Of a stretch of 64,000 nt of DNA, positions 33,391 through 42,034 are shown in pieces. This DNA is from Flavobacterium foetidum. GTDB lineage: Bacteria > Bacteroidota > Bacteroidia > Flavobacteriales > Flavobacteriaceae. How positions within the stretch are numbered: the first letter of the stretch is position 1; each line of letters begins with the position of its first letter. The stretch spans positions 62,001 to 126,000 of the forward strand of contig NZ_SJTF01000012.1 of assembly GCF_004634245.1 (NCBI RefSeq), given 5' to 3'. The notes under the pieces are model-generated. The model made no database searches, was not told where the DNA came from, and saw nothing but the letters and a program-made list of their open reading frames with translations. Both the position numbers and the translations under genes were made by a program.

Positions 33391-34596
33391 ATGAGAAAAA
33401 TATCACTTCTATTAGTTTGTTTCTTTACGATTTATAATATTCAAGCCCAAGAGTCAAGGCCTATTACAACGGGAGTACCTTTTCTTTTAGTCGCTGCAGA
33501 TGCCAGAGCTGCCGGTCTTGCCGATCAGGGTGTCGCTACATCATCAGACGTCTTTTCACAACAGTGGAATCCCGCAAAATATGCTTTTGCAGAAGACGCA
33601 CAAGGCCTGTCTATTAGTTACACTCCTTATTTAACAGACCTTGCCAACGACATTTCGTTAGGACAATTAACCTATTACAACAAAATAAACGAGAGAAGTG
33701 CATTTGCAGGAAGTTTTCGCTATTTTGGTTTTGGAGATATCGAGCTCAGACAAACTGGAGACCCAAACGAAGTTGCCAGAAGAGTAAATCCAAACGAATT
33801 TGCATTAGACGGATCTTATTCACTTAAACTAAGCGAAACCTTCTCGATGGCTGTGGGGGCGCGTTTTATAAATTCTAATTTAAAAGTAGCTTCAGAAGAT
33901 GTTGATGCATCTGCCGCTAGAACATTTGCGGTTGATATTGCAGCTTTTTACCAATCTGAAGAAATTGCCTATCAAGATTTCAACGGAAGATGGAGAGCGG
34001 GTATTAATCTTCAGAACCTTGGACCGAAAATCAGCTACGACAGAGATGACTTTAGCACTAATTTCTTGCCCGCAAATTTGAGAATAGGGGGAGGATTTGA
34101 ATTTATTTTTGACGACTACAACAAATTTGCCCTAAGTGCTGAACTTACAAAACTTTTAGTGCCAACCCCTCCAGGACTTCAGGCCGCTATTGACGGAAAT
34201 GGCGACGGAGATTTTGACGACCCTGAGGATATTACACAGCAACAAGCTACAGATGCTGCATACAACGATTACCGAAACATAGGATGGGTTTCTGGGATTT
34301 TCAAATCATTTGGAGATGCCCCTGGCGGATTCAAGGAAGAAATGAAAGAAATCACCTATAGCGTTGCAGGAGAATACATGTACCAAGATTCTTTTGCAAT
34401 GAGACTTGGATATTACCATGAAAGTCCAGAAAAAGGAGCAAAACAATTTTTCTCACTTGGAGCTGGATTCAAATACAATATTATCAAGGTAGACGTTTCT
34501 TACCTATTCTCTGCTTCGAAAGTTAAAAATCCGTTAGAAAACACGCTTCGTTTCTCTTTAACATTTAACTTTGGTGACAAATACGAGACTTATTAA
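33391..34596 (+). CDS. porV: Type IX secretion outer membrane protein PorV
   Basis: A 401-residue outer membrane beta-barrel (signal MRKISLLLVCFFTIYNIQAQ) that shuttles T9SS substrates from the translocon to PorU. The FadL-like barrel begins TGVPFLLVAADARAAGLADQGVAT, a hallmark of PorV, and ends TLRFSLTFNFGDKY, with aromatic residues alternating at the terminal strand. A loop DGNGDGDFDDPEDI (about 267-280) is strongly acidic and looks calcium-binding. Follows porU directly. Length is typical. Confidence 0.95.
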   Translation: MRKISLLLVCFFTIYNIQAQESRPITTGVPFLLVAADARAAGLADQGVATSSDVFSQQWNPAKYAFAEDAQGLSISYTPYLTDLANDISLGQLTYYNKINERSAFAGSFRYFGFGDIELRQTGDPNEVARRVNPNEFALDGSYSLKLSETFSMAVGARFINSNLKVASEDVDASAARTFAVDIAAFYQSEEIAYQDFNGRWRAGINLQNLGPKISYDRDDFSTNFLPANLRIGGGFEFIFDDYNKFALSAELTKLLVPTPPGLQAAIDGNGDGDFDDPEDITQQQATDAAYNDYRNIGWVSGIFKSFGDAPGGFKEEMKEITYSVAGEYMYQDSFAMRLGYYHESPEKGAKQFFSLGAGFKYNIIKVDVSYLFSASKVKNPLENTLRFSLTFNFGDKYETY

Positions 34597-34621
34597 AAAA
34601 ATAATTAATTAAGAATAATAC

Positions 34622-34660
34622 AATCCAAATTTCTGCTTATCAGAAATTTGGATTTTTTTT
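34622..34660 (+). terminator. Terminator of porV
   Basis: AATCCAAATTTCTG (34622-34635) and CAGAAATTTGGATT (34641-34654) form a perfect 14-bp stem with a 5-base loop, followed by T. Confidence 0.9.
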
Positions 34661-34672
34661 CCAATAAAGAGA

Positions 34673-35155
34673 ATGAAAGAAATCAGCATAAACTCCTCAT
34701 TTACAATATACGAAAACACAAAAGAACTTCCAGAAGACATTCAGGAACTAATGAATCAGGCGGTTGAGATAAGAAAAAAAGCCTATGCGCCTTACTCAAA
34801 ATTTAGAGTCGGTGCCGCCTTATTGCTGGACAACGGAAAAGTAGTTCTGGGATCTAATCAGGAAAACGCCGCCTACCCTTCCGGATTATGCGCAGAGCGT
34901 ACTGCTATCTTTTACGCCGGAAGCATCTATCCCGAATCAAAAATCTTAAAAATGGCCATTACAGCGGCCTCAGACACCAATCAAACACAGGCACCAATTC
35001 CGCCATGTGGTTCTTGCAGACAGTCGATTGCCGAATACGAAATAAAGCAGGAAACCCCTATCGAAATCTATTTTATGGGCGAAATAGGCGAAGTTTACAA
35101 ATCGGCATCCCTTAAAAATTTGCTTCCATTAATGTTCGATAAAAAGTTCTTGTAA
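34673..35155 (+). CDS. cdd: Cytidine deaminase
   Basis: A 160-residue zinc enzyme that converts cytidine or deoxycytidine to uridine in pyrimidine salvage. The active-site motif CAERTA gives zinc ligand Cys73 and catalytic Glu75; PPCGSC gives ligands Cys112 and Cys115. The nucleoside-binding SKFRVGAALL and GSNQENAAYPSG are present. Length fits the tetrameric class, with about 20 extra N-terminal residues. It stands between the porV terminator and the pdh promoter as a single gene. Confidence 0.95.
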   Translation: MKEISINSSFTIYENTKELPEDIQELMNQAVEIRKKAYAPYSKFRVGAALLLDNGKVVLGSNQENAAYPSGLCAERTAIFYAGSIYPESKILKMAITAASDTNQTQAPIPPCGSCRQSIAEYEIKQETPIEIYFMGEIGEVYKSASLKNLLPLMFDKKFL

Positions 35156-35205
35156 AAAAAAGCCAAAAAGTAGCTTTTAAATTTTAGTTCTTAAATGTAA
35201 TGTCT

Positions 35206-35230
35206 TATTTTTGCATCCCGACCTTTCGGG
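35206..35230 (+). promoter_or_regulatory. Predicted pdhA promoter and leader hairpin
   Basis: TATTTTTG (35206-35213) matches TAnnTTTG exactly. The expected start point falls next to a small hairpin CCCGACCTTTCGGG (35217-35230), leaving a leader of about 90 bases before pdhA. Confidence 0.5.
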
Positions 35231-35314
35231 CGCAAATTTGTGGGAGGAAACTATTTTGCGTTACAGGCACAATAATCGATAACACAAACAACTTTAGCAA
35301 AAGAAAGAATTCAG

Positions 35315-36313
35315 ATGAAAGAAGTTACAAAAGAGGTATATTTAAAGTGGTATGAAGACATGCTGCTTTGGAGAAAGTTTGAAGACAAACTTGCAGCATT
35401 ATACATTCAACAAAAAGTTAGAGGTTTTTTACACCTATATAATGGTCAGGAAGCCGTATTAGCGGGAGCTCTTCACGCTATGGACCTGACTAAAGACAAA
35501 ATGATTACTGCTTACAGAAATCACGTACAGCCAATTGGTATGGGAGTTGATCCTAGAAACGTAATGGCAGAGCTTTTAGGAAAAGCAACTGGAACTTCTA
35601 AAGGTATGGGAGGTTCTATGCACATTTTCTCTAAAGAACATGGTTTTTATGGAGGACACGGAATCGTAGGTGCTCAAATTCCTGTAGGAGCCGGTATTGC
35701 CTTTGCAGACAAATATTTCAACACTGGCGGTGTTACCATGACTTACTTTGGCGATGGAGCTGCAAGACAAGGTTCTCTTCACGAAGCTTTCAATATGGCT
35801 ATGTTATGGAAACTTCCGGTTGTATTTATCGTTGAAAACAACGGTTATGCAATGGGAACTTCTGTAGAAAGAACTGCAAACCACACTGACATCTGGAAAT
35901 TAGGTTTAGGTTACGAAATGCCTTGCGGACCTGTTGACGGAATGAATCCTGTAAAAGTTGCTGAAGCAATGCACGAAGCTATTGAAAGAGCTCGTCGCGG
36001 AGACGGACCGACTTTCCTTGAAATGAAAACATACCGATACAGAGGACACTCAATGTCTGATGCACAATTATACCGTTCTAAAGAAGAGGTTGAAGAGTAC
36101 AAAAAAATCGACCCGATTACACAAGTTCTTGACGTAATCTTAGATCAAAAATATGCTACACAAGAAGAAATCGAAGTAATTGACCAACGAGTTAAAGACT
36201 TAGTTGAAGAGTGTGCGAAATTCGCTGAAGAATCTCCGTACCCAGATTTGCAACAATTATACGATGTAGTATACGCACAAGAAGACTATCCATTTACACC
36301 TCATAAATTATAA
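35315..36313 (+). CDS. pdhA: Pyruvate dehydrogenase E1 component, alpha subunit
   Basis: A 332-residue thiamine-diphosphate enzyme subunit that decarboxylates pyruvate and hands the acetyl group to E2. The ThDP motif GDGAARQGSLHEAFNMA ... ENNGYAMGT (about 146-190) is clear. The phosphorylation-loop region YRYRGHSMSDAQLYRSKEEV and the substrate-channel segment GFYGGHGIVGAQIPVGAG are conserved. E2 follows after 5 bases. The E1-beta gene is not next to it, although E1-alpha of this heterotetrameric type needs one, so beta must be encoded elsewhere. Confidence 0.95.
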   Translation: MKEVTKEVYLKWYEDMLLWRKFEDKLAALYIQQKVRGFLHLYNGQEAVLAGALHAMDLTKDKMITAYRNHVQPIGMGVDPRNVMAELLGKATGTSKGMGGSMHIFSKEHGFYGGHGIVGAQIPVGAGIAFADKYFNTGGVTMTYFGDGAARQGSLHEAFNMAMLWKLPVVFIVENNGYAMGTSVERTANHTDIWKLGLGYEMPCGPVDGMNPVKVAEAMHEAIERARRGDGPTFLEMKTYRYRGHSMSDAQLYRSKEEVEEYKKIDPITQVLDVILDQKYATQEEIEVIDQRVKDLVEECAKFAEESPYPDLQQLYDVVYAQEDYPFTPHKL

Positions 36314-36318
36314 GAATT

Positions 36319-37962
36319 ATGGCAATTAAAGTAACTATGCCTCGTTTGAGCGATACAATGACGGAAGGAACGGTAGCGACTTGGCTTAAAAAAGTAGGCG
36401 ATAAAGTAAGCGAAGGTGATATCTTAGCTGAAATTGAAACAGACAAAGCAACAATGGAGTTCGAATCTTTTAACGAAGGAACTCTTTTACATATCGGAAT
36501 CCAAGCTGGAGAAACCGCTCCAGTCGATTCATTATTAGCGATTATCGGTAACGAGGGAGAAGACATTTCTGCTCTTTTAGCTGGTGGAGACGCTCCGGCA
36601 GCTGAAGCCCCAAAAGCAGATGCTCCTGCAGCTGAAGCAAAAACGGAAACTGCTGCTCCTGCAAAAGCTGCAACAGAATTACCAAAAGGTGTTGTTGTAG
36701 TAACTATGCCACGTTTAAGTGATACAATGACAGAAGGTACAGTGGCCACTTGGTTGAAAAAAGTTGGCGATACTGTAGCTGAAGGAGATATTTTGGCAGA
36801 AATTGAAACAGACAAAGCGACTATGGAGTTTGAGTCTTTCAATGCTGGTACATTATTATACATCGGAATTCAAGAAGGAAATACTGCTCCTGTTGACAGC
36901 TTATTAGCGATTATCGGACCTGCTGGTACTGACATTTCTGGAATTGCTGACAACTTTACTGCCGGAGGTGCTGCAACTGCAAGCGCTCCTGCTGCTGAAG
37001 AAACAAAAGCTGCCCCTGCTGCCGAAAAAGCGCCAGAAGCTGCTGCTGAAACTTCAAACGGAGGAAGAATTTTAGCTTCACCTTTAGCTAAAAAAATCGC
37101 TTCTGACAAAGGAATCCAATTATCTCAAGTAAAAGGATCTGGAGAAAACGGACGTATCGTAAAAAGCGATATCGAGAACTTTACTCCATCTGCTCAGGCC
37201 CAAACCGCTGCTTCGGCACCTGCTGCTAAACAAGAAGCATCTGCTCCTGCTGCTCCAAAAGTATTTGTTCCTGCTGGTGAAGTTTTCACAGAAGAGATTA
37301 AAAACTCTCAAATGCGTAAAATCATTGCAAAACGTCTTTCTGAGTCATTATTCACTGCTCCTCACTACAACTTAGTAATCGAGGTTAGCATGGACGAAGC
37401 AATGCAAGCAAGAACTGCCATTAATAGTGTTCCTGATACAAAAGTATCTTTTAACGATATGGTAATCAAAGCTTGTGCTTTGGCATTGAAAAAACACCCA
37501 AAAATCAACTCTACTTGGAAAGAAGATGCTATCATCATCAACCACCACGTAAACATTGGTGTTGCTGTAGCTGTTGAAGACGGATTAGTTGTTCCTGTAT
37601 TGAAATTTACTGACGCTATGAGTTTATCTCAAATCGGTGGTTCAGTAAGAGATCTTGCTGGAAGAGCTAAAAACAAAAAATTAGGACCACAAGAAATGGA
37701 AGGAAGTACTTTTACAGTATCTAACCTTGGTATGTTTGGTATTACTGAATTCAACTCAATTATCAACCAGCCAAACTCTGCTATCCTTTCTGTAGGTGCA
37801 ATTGTTGAGAAACCAGTAGTTAAAAACGGTCAAATCGTAGTTGGAAACACCATGATGTTATCATTGGCTTGCGACCACAGAACAATTGACGGTGCAACTG
37901 GCGCTCAGTTCTTACAAACATTAAAACAATACATCGAAAGCCCAGTTACAATGTTGGCGTAA
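36319..37962 (+). CDS. pdhC: Dihydrolipoyllysine-residue acetyltransferase (pyruvate dehydrogenase E2)
   Basis: A 547-residue core protein of the pyruvate dehydrogenase complex. Two tandem lipoyl domains (about 1-78 and 128-208), each with the lipoylated lysine in ETDKATMEFES, are so similar that they look like an internal duplication. Ala/Pro-rich linkers separate them. A peripheral-subunit-binding domain lies at about 252-290 (LASPLAKKIASDKGIQL). The acetyltransferase domain occupies about 325-547, with the catalytic HRTIDG in SLACDHRTIDGATG. The ATG follows pdhA by only 5 bases. The gene ends at a strong terminator. Confidence 0.95.
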   Translation: MAIKVTMPRLSDTMTEGTVATWLKKVGDKVSEGDILAEIETDKATMEFESFNEGTLLHIGIQAGETAPVDSLLAIIGNEGEDISALLAGGDAPAAEAPKADAPAAEAKTETAAPAKAATELPKGVVVVTMPRLSDTMTEGTVATWLKKVGDTVAEGDILAEIETDKATMEFESFNAGTLLYIGIQEGNTAPVDSLLAIIGPAGTDISGIADNFTAGGAATASAPAAEETKAAPAAEKAPEAAAETSNGGRILASPLAKKIASDKGIQLSQVKGSGENGRIVKSDIENFTPSAQAQTAASAPAAKQEASAPAAPKVFVPAGEVFTEEIKNSQMRKIIAKRLSESLFTAPHYNLVIEVSMDEAMQARTAINSVPDTKVSFNDMVIKACALALKKHPKINSTWKEDAIIINHHVNIGVAVAVEDGLVVPVLKFTDAMSLSQIGGSVRDLAGRAKNKKLGPQEMEGSTFTVSNLGMFGITEFNSIINQPNSAILSVGAIVEKPVVKNGQIVVGNTMMLSLACDHRTIDGATGAQFLQTLKQYIESPVTMLA

Positions 37963-37983
37963 TCGTTGTTAATTTTATAATTA

Positions 37984-38018
37984 AATCCCGTTCCGAAGTT
38001 TTGGAACGGGATTTTTTG
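37984..38018 (+). terminator. Terminator of pdhA-pdhC
   Basis: AATCCCGTTCC (37984-37994) pairs perfectly with GGAACGGGATT (38003-38013), followed by T. Confidence 0.9.
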
Positions 38019-38053
38019 TTTAATTTTCATCCTCAAATTCAAAACCTCACAAA

Positions 38054-39901
38054 ATGAAGAAACTAATTCTTGTCGCTTTATTTCTTACAGCAATTGCCTG
38101 CCAGAAAAAAGAGCAAACAGAAAAAACTACTGCTGTTGTTGACGAACATAGCTATTCTAAACCAGAACTTGCTGTTGCAAAACATCTTGACCTTGATATA
38201 AAAGTCGATTTTGACACACAAACGATTTCAGGTAAAGCGTCTTGGACAATTGAAAATAGCAGCAAAGGAAACGAAATTATTTTCGACGAAAATAATTTAA
38301 ATATCACCAAAGTTACTCTTGGTGATGACGAAAAAGAAACCAAATTTGAACTCGGAAAAGATGTTGAATTCCACGGAAAACCGCTTCATATTACAATCGA
38401 GCCAAATACAACCAAAGTAAACATTTATTACAGTACAACTAAAGATGCAGTAGCTTTACAGTGGTTAAAACCAGAACAGACTGCAGACAAAAAGAAACCG
38501 TTCTTGTTCTCTCAGGGAGAAAGTGTTTGGTCAAGAACCTGGATCCCGTGTCAGGATTCTCCGGGCATTCGTTTTACTTATAATGCAAAAGTTACAGTTC
38601 CGAAAGATTTATTAGCGGTTATGAGCGCTGTAAATCCACAGAAGAAAAACGATACTGGGGTTTATACTTTTAAACAAGATAAAGCGATTCCGTCTTATTT
38701 AATGGCTATTGCAGTTGGAGATATCGAATTTCAGTCAATCGACAACAGAACTGGTGTTTATGCAGAACCATCTGTTTTAAAAAGCGCGGCTTATGAATTT
38801 GCTGAGCTAGGCAAAATGGTAAATGCGGCAGAAAAATTATACGGACCATACCGATGGGGACGTTATGATGTTTTGGTTTTACCTCCAAGTTTTCCTTATG
38901 GCGGAATGGAGAATCCGAACCTGACTTTCTTAACACCTGGAGTAATTGCTGGAGATCGTTCGTTAACGAGTTTATTAGCGCATGAATTAGGACACAGCTG
39001 GAGTGGCAACTTAGTTACAAACGCGACTTGGGACGATATTTGGCTAAACGAAGGTTTTACAACTTATGTAGAACACAGAATTGGCGAAGCTATTTTCGGA
39101 AAGAAAGAATTTGACATGCAAAACGTTATCACCAACAAAGAATTAGTTGATAATGTTGCGGAATACGGGGATACAAATCCAGACACAAGATTAAAAGTAA
39201 GTCTCACAAACAGAAACCCTGACGATGGAATCAGCCAGATTCCTTATGTAAAAGGATATGCGTTTTTAAGAGTTATTGAAAATGCTGTCGGAAGAGAAAA
39301 ATTCGACCCGTTTATTAAGAATTATTTCGATTCTCATGCTTTCCAATCGATCACCACAGAAGATTTTGTAAAGTATTTAAACGAAAATCTTATTAAGGGA
39401 GACAAAGCTTTAGCAGATAAAATCAAATTAGAAGAGTGGATTTACAAACCGGGAATTCCATCCAATATTCTTCCTGTCAGTTCAGCAGAATTTGATGCTA
39501 TTGATGCAATTCAAAAAAGTTGGAGAGAAACTGGCGTTGCCGGTTTAAACAAAAAAATCACTACAACTGCCGAAAAACAGCATTTTATAGATCATTTGCC
39601 AGCTGATATTACAGCAAAAGAAATGGAAGCAATTGACAAAGAATTCAACTTTACGAAAGGCGGGAATTTCATCATCAAGCGTCAATGGTTTGTTCAGGCA
39701 ATTCGTCATCAATACAAAGCCGCCGATCCTGCAATTGAACAATTTTTGATAGGAATAAGCAGAACAGGTTCTGTGATGATGCTTTATAAAGAAATGGCTA
39801 AAACTCCAGAAGGGAAAGTTTGGGCTAAAAAAGTATTTGATAAAGCAAAATCTGGTTATCATGCTACGACTATTCAGGCTGTTGAAGGGGTTTTGAAATA
39901 G
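38054..39901 (+). CDS. M1-family metallo-aminopeptidase lipoprotein
   Basis: A 615-residue zinc peptidase with a lipoprotein signal (Cys in LFLTAIACQKKE), so membrane-anchored outside the cytosol. M1 motifs are complete: the exopeptidase GGMENP (about 283-288), HELGHSW with His310, Glu311 and His314, and the third zinc ligand Glu333 in LNEGFTTY. An N-terminal beta-sandwich (DFDTQTISGKASWTIEN) and a C-terminal helical ARM-repeat domain, as in leukotriene A4 hydrolase-like members, flank the core. It should trim N-terminal residues of peptides taken from the medium. Single gene with its own terminator. Confidence 0.93.
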   Translation: MKKLILVALFLTAIACQKKEQTEKTTAVVDEHSYSKPELAVAKHLDLDIKVDFDTQTISGKASWTIENSSKGNEIIFDENNLNITKVTLGDDEKETKFELGKDVEFHGKPLHITIEPNTTKVNIYYSTTKDAVALQWLKPEQTADKKKPFLFSQGESVWSRTWIPCQDSPGIRFTYNAKVTVPKDLLAVMSAVNPQKKNDTGVYTFKQDKAIPSYLMAIAVGDIEFQSIDNRTGVYAEPSVLKSAAYEFAELGKMVNAAEKLYGPYRWGRYDVLVLPPSFPYGGMENPNLTFLTPGVIAGDRSLTSLLAHELGHSWSGNLVTNATWDDIWLNEGFTTYVEHRIGEAIFGKKEFDMQNVITNKELVDNVAEYGDTNPDTRLKVSLTNRNPDDGISQIPYVKGYAFLRVIENAVGREKFDPFIKNYFDSHAFQSITTEDFVKYLNENLIKGDKALADKIKLEEWIYKPGIPSNILPVSSAEFDAIDAIQKSWRETGVAGLNKKITTTAEKQHFIDHLPADITAKEMEAIDKEFNFTKGGNFIIKRQWFVQAIRHQYKAADPAIEQFLIGISRTGSVMMLYKEMAKTPEGKVWAKKVFDKAKSGYHATTIQAVEGVLK

Positions 39902-39950
39902 TATTCAGTTTACAGTTTAAAAGTACTCAGTTTAAAAACTGAAAACTCAA

Positions 39951-39985
39951 AAAATCCCCGATTACATTGTAAACGGGGATTTTTT
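39951..39985 (+). terminator. Terminator of the M1 peptidase gene
   Basis: AAAATCCCCG (39951-39960) pairs with CGGGGATTTT (39974-39983), followed by more T. Confidence 0.85.
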
Positions 39986-39995
39986 ATGCGCACTA

Positions 39996-40089
39996 TTTGT
40001 CATTTCGACCGAAGGGAGAAATCTCACTAGAAACTTCGCCAATCTTTGTGGTTACGCGTGCGATTTCTCCCTTCGGTCGAAATGACAAA
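39996..40089. repeat. Perfect 28-bp inverted repeat
   Basis: Positions 39996-40023 are the exact reverse complement of 40062-40089, separated by 38 bases; each arm contains CATTTCGACCGAAGGGAGAA or its complement. No open frame lies within. It looks like a dispersed intergenic repeat (a MITE-like or REP-like unit), not a terminator, since one already lies just upstream. Confidence 0.75.
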
Positions 40090-40210
40090 CTGCATGGAAA
40101 ATCATACAGAACAACTCCAATCTTTGTCGAGCTTCTTGCGGAGATCCTTCCTTCGTCAGGATGACAAACTAGACGACAATATTTAAACAAAAGCATCCTT
40201 TTGAAACCAA

Positions 40211-40358
40211 GTGCCCTAGCCCAGATTGGAGTGGAAAGCCCGGAACTGCAAACCTTGATTTTTCTTGCCAGAAAACAGCGACCAACGGAAGCTCGTTTTA
40301 TGGCTTAGAAAATCAGGGTTTGCAGTGAGGACTTGAAACGGAAAGCTGGATCAGCTCC
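40211..40358 (+). ncRNA. Candidate structured RNA element, copy 1
   Basis: The head GTGCCCTAGCCCAGATTGGA and tail GGAAAGCTGGATCAGCTCC match those of the element at 59357-59439 on the other strand. The middle folds into a long hairpin: CTGCAAACC with GGTTTGCAG, GATTTT with AAAATC, and inner GCCA/TGGC and AAAAC/GTTTT pairs. The central sequence is unrelated to that of copy 2 while pairing is kept. It lies downstream of a terminated gene. Whether it is transcribed is unknown. Confidence 0.55.
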
Positions 40359-40485
40359 TGAAAAAAAGCTCAGGGAAAATTATCCATCACATAGCGTCAA
40401 TCCTCCATGTTCTAAAATCTGTAATCGTTGCAACTTTGTAATGTCAAAAGACAACAACAAATAACAACTTTAAAAATTAAATAAA

Positions 40486-41016
40486 ATGACACGATTAACA
40501 GCATTAAACCCAGAAGAAGTAACAGGAAAAACTAAAGATTTATTCAACGCTGTGCAAGCAAAATTGGGCGTTGTACCAAACATGATGAGAACAATGGGAA
40601 ATTCTCCAGCAGTTTTGGAAGGATACTTGAATTTGAGCGGTGCTTTGAGCCACGGAAAATTAAGCGCAAAAACAGGTGAATTGATTGCATTAGCAGTTTC
40701 AGAAAGCAACTCTTGTGATTACTGTTTAGCAGCTCACACTTTTATTGGGGAAAAATTAGTGAAAGCAGACCCAGCAGTTTTAAAAGCTGCGAGAACAGGA
40801 AATTCTGATGATGCTAAAACAGAAGCGATTTTACAATTGGCGAAAACCTTAATCAGCAAAGGTGGTTTGGTAAATGATGAAGATGTAAATAAAGCGAAAA
40901 ACGCAGGAGTTTCTGATGCTGAAATTGCCGAAACTGTTGCACATACCGCTTTGAACGTATTAACAAACTACTTCAACAATTTAGCCAATACTGAAATTGA
41001 TTTTCCTGCAGTATAA
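40486..41016 (+). CDS. Carboxymuconolactone decarboxylase / AhpD-like protein
   Basis: A 176-residue cytosolic helical protein with the AhpD core: the Glu-x(n)-Cys-x2-Cys-x3-His arrangement in ELIALAVSESNSCDYCLAAH, with Cys77, Cys80 and His84. Such proteins act as alkylhydroperoxidases or related thiol-dependent reductases; true decarboxylases of the family lack the CxxC pair. NMMRTMGNSPAVLEGYL and ETVAHTALNVLTNYFNN are typical flanks. The gene is followed in the same direction by an AraC-type regulator, which may control it. The natural substrate is unknown. Confidence 0.88.
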   Translation: MTRLTALNPEEVTGKTKDLFNAVQAKLGVVPNMMRTMGNSPAVLEGYLNLSGALSHGKLSAKTGELIALAVSESNSCDYCLAAHTFIGEKLVKADPAVLKAARTGNSDDAKTEAILQLAKTLISKGGLVNDEDVNKAKNAGVSDAEIAETVAHTALNVLTNYFNNLANTEIDFPAV

Positions 41017-41112
41017 TTAAACAGCACTTTCACAATAACAAAAAACGATGTATAAAGATAGCTCCGAATTTATTTGAGAGCTATCTTTATATTTCCAAAA
41101 ATGAAATAAATC

Positions 41113-41991
41113 ATGAGTTCCCAAAATGTTTTTACTTTAATAAATCCGCAAAATGGTAATTTGGCTTTTAAGATTCTTTCTTTTGATGACAACAGTCATT
41201 TCGATCATTTGCAGCGAAACAATTATTACTCTTTAATTTGGGTTACCAAAGGAAAAGGCAAAGTAAAAGCCGATTTTGCAGAACATCAATTTGAAGAAAA
41301 CTCACTTCTGGCCTTTTCGCCTTATCAACCTTTTATGCTTTGCGTGAGTGAACCGATTGAAGGAATCGCGATTCATTTTCACCCTGATTTTTATTGCATT
41401 CACATGCATCAGAAAGAGGTTTCGTGCAATGGGGTTTTGTTCAATAATATTTATCAGCCTCCTTATGTTCAAGTTACAGAACAAGCGGCAACAACTTTTA
41501 AAATGGTGATTGAACAAATGAAAGCTGAAATCCAGAATGCAGAATTGGCGCAATACGAATTATTGATTTCCTATTTGAAAATCTTTTTAATTACGGCTTC
41601 ACGATTAAAAACAGAACAACTGGAAGAAATGAAATCGGTTCCGGATGCAAAAGAACCCATAATTCTTCAAAACTTGAAAGATGCGATTGAACTGAATTTC
41701 AAAACCAAACATTCGGCTGGAAATTATGCCGATTTATTGAATATTTCTCCAAAAGCATTGGCCAAGATAGCCAAGAACTATTTCAACAAAACTTTGACTG
41801 GTTTAATTTCAGAAAGAATTATTATTGAAGCCAAAAGAGAATTGTACATGACCAACAAAACCGTAAAAGAAATAGCCTATGAATTAGGTTATGATGACGA
41901 ACATTATTTCAGCCGTTTCTTTAAAACCAATGCAGATGTTTCGCCTCAAATCTATCGTGAAACGGTTGGTTTTGGAAAAATGGAAGCTTAA
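41113..41991 (+). CDS. AraC-family transcriptional regulator
   Basis: A 292-residue regulator. The N-terminal half (about 1-150) is a cupin-like sensing domain (YSLIWVTKGKGKVKADF, FSPYQPFML). The C-terminal third (about 190-285) carries two helix-turn-helices: SAGNYADLLNISPKALAKIAKNYF and TVKEIAYELGYDDEHYFSRFFK followed by SPQIYRET, the AraC signature. It lies 97 bases after the AhpD-like gene, in the same orientation, and probably regulates it and itself. The ligand cannot be predicted. Confidence 0.92.
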   Translation: MSSQNVFTLINPQNGNLAFKILSFDDNSHFDHLQRNNYYSLIWVTKGKGKVKADFAEHQFEENSLLAFSPYQPFMLCVSEPIEGIAIHFHPDFYCIHMHQKEVSCNGVLFNNIYQPPYVQVTEQAATTFKMVIEQMKAEIQNAELAQYELLISYLKIFLITASRLKTEQLEEMKSVPDAKEPIILQNLKDAIELNFKTKHSAGNYADLLNISPKALAKIAKNYFNKTLTGLISERIIIEAKRELYMTNKTVKEIAYELGYDDEHYFSRFFKTNADVSPQIYRETVGFGKMEA

Positions 41992-42034
41992 AGTTTGCAG
42001 TCGCAGTCCGCTGATTACTGTAAACTGTTACTGA

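Larger units (their letters stand above)
39902..40485. other. Repeat-rich intergenic region
   Basis: This 584-bp gap holds no supported gene. In order: a terminator (39951-39985), a 28-bp inverted repeat (39996-40089), a degenerate half-copy of similar sequence around 40120-40168 (CTTCGTCAGGATGACAAAC), and the long structured element 40211-40358. The last 120 bases hold no clear motif. Confidence 0.7.

Noticed and set aside
36294..36863. 189-residue frame on the - strand of pdhC
   Set aside because: Shadow of the Ala-rich lipoyl domains; repeats its own sequence because the domains are duplicated.
36319..36900. Direct DNA repeat in pdhC as a mobile element
   Set aside because: It is the internal duplication of the lipoyl domain, normal for E2 proteins.
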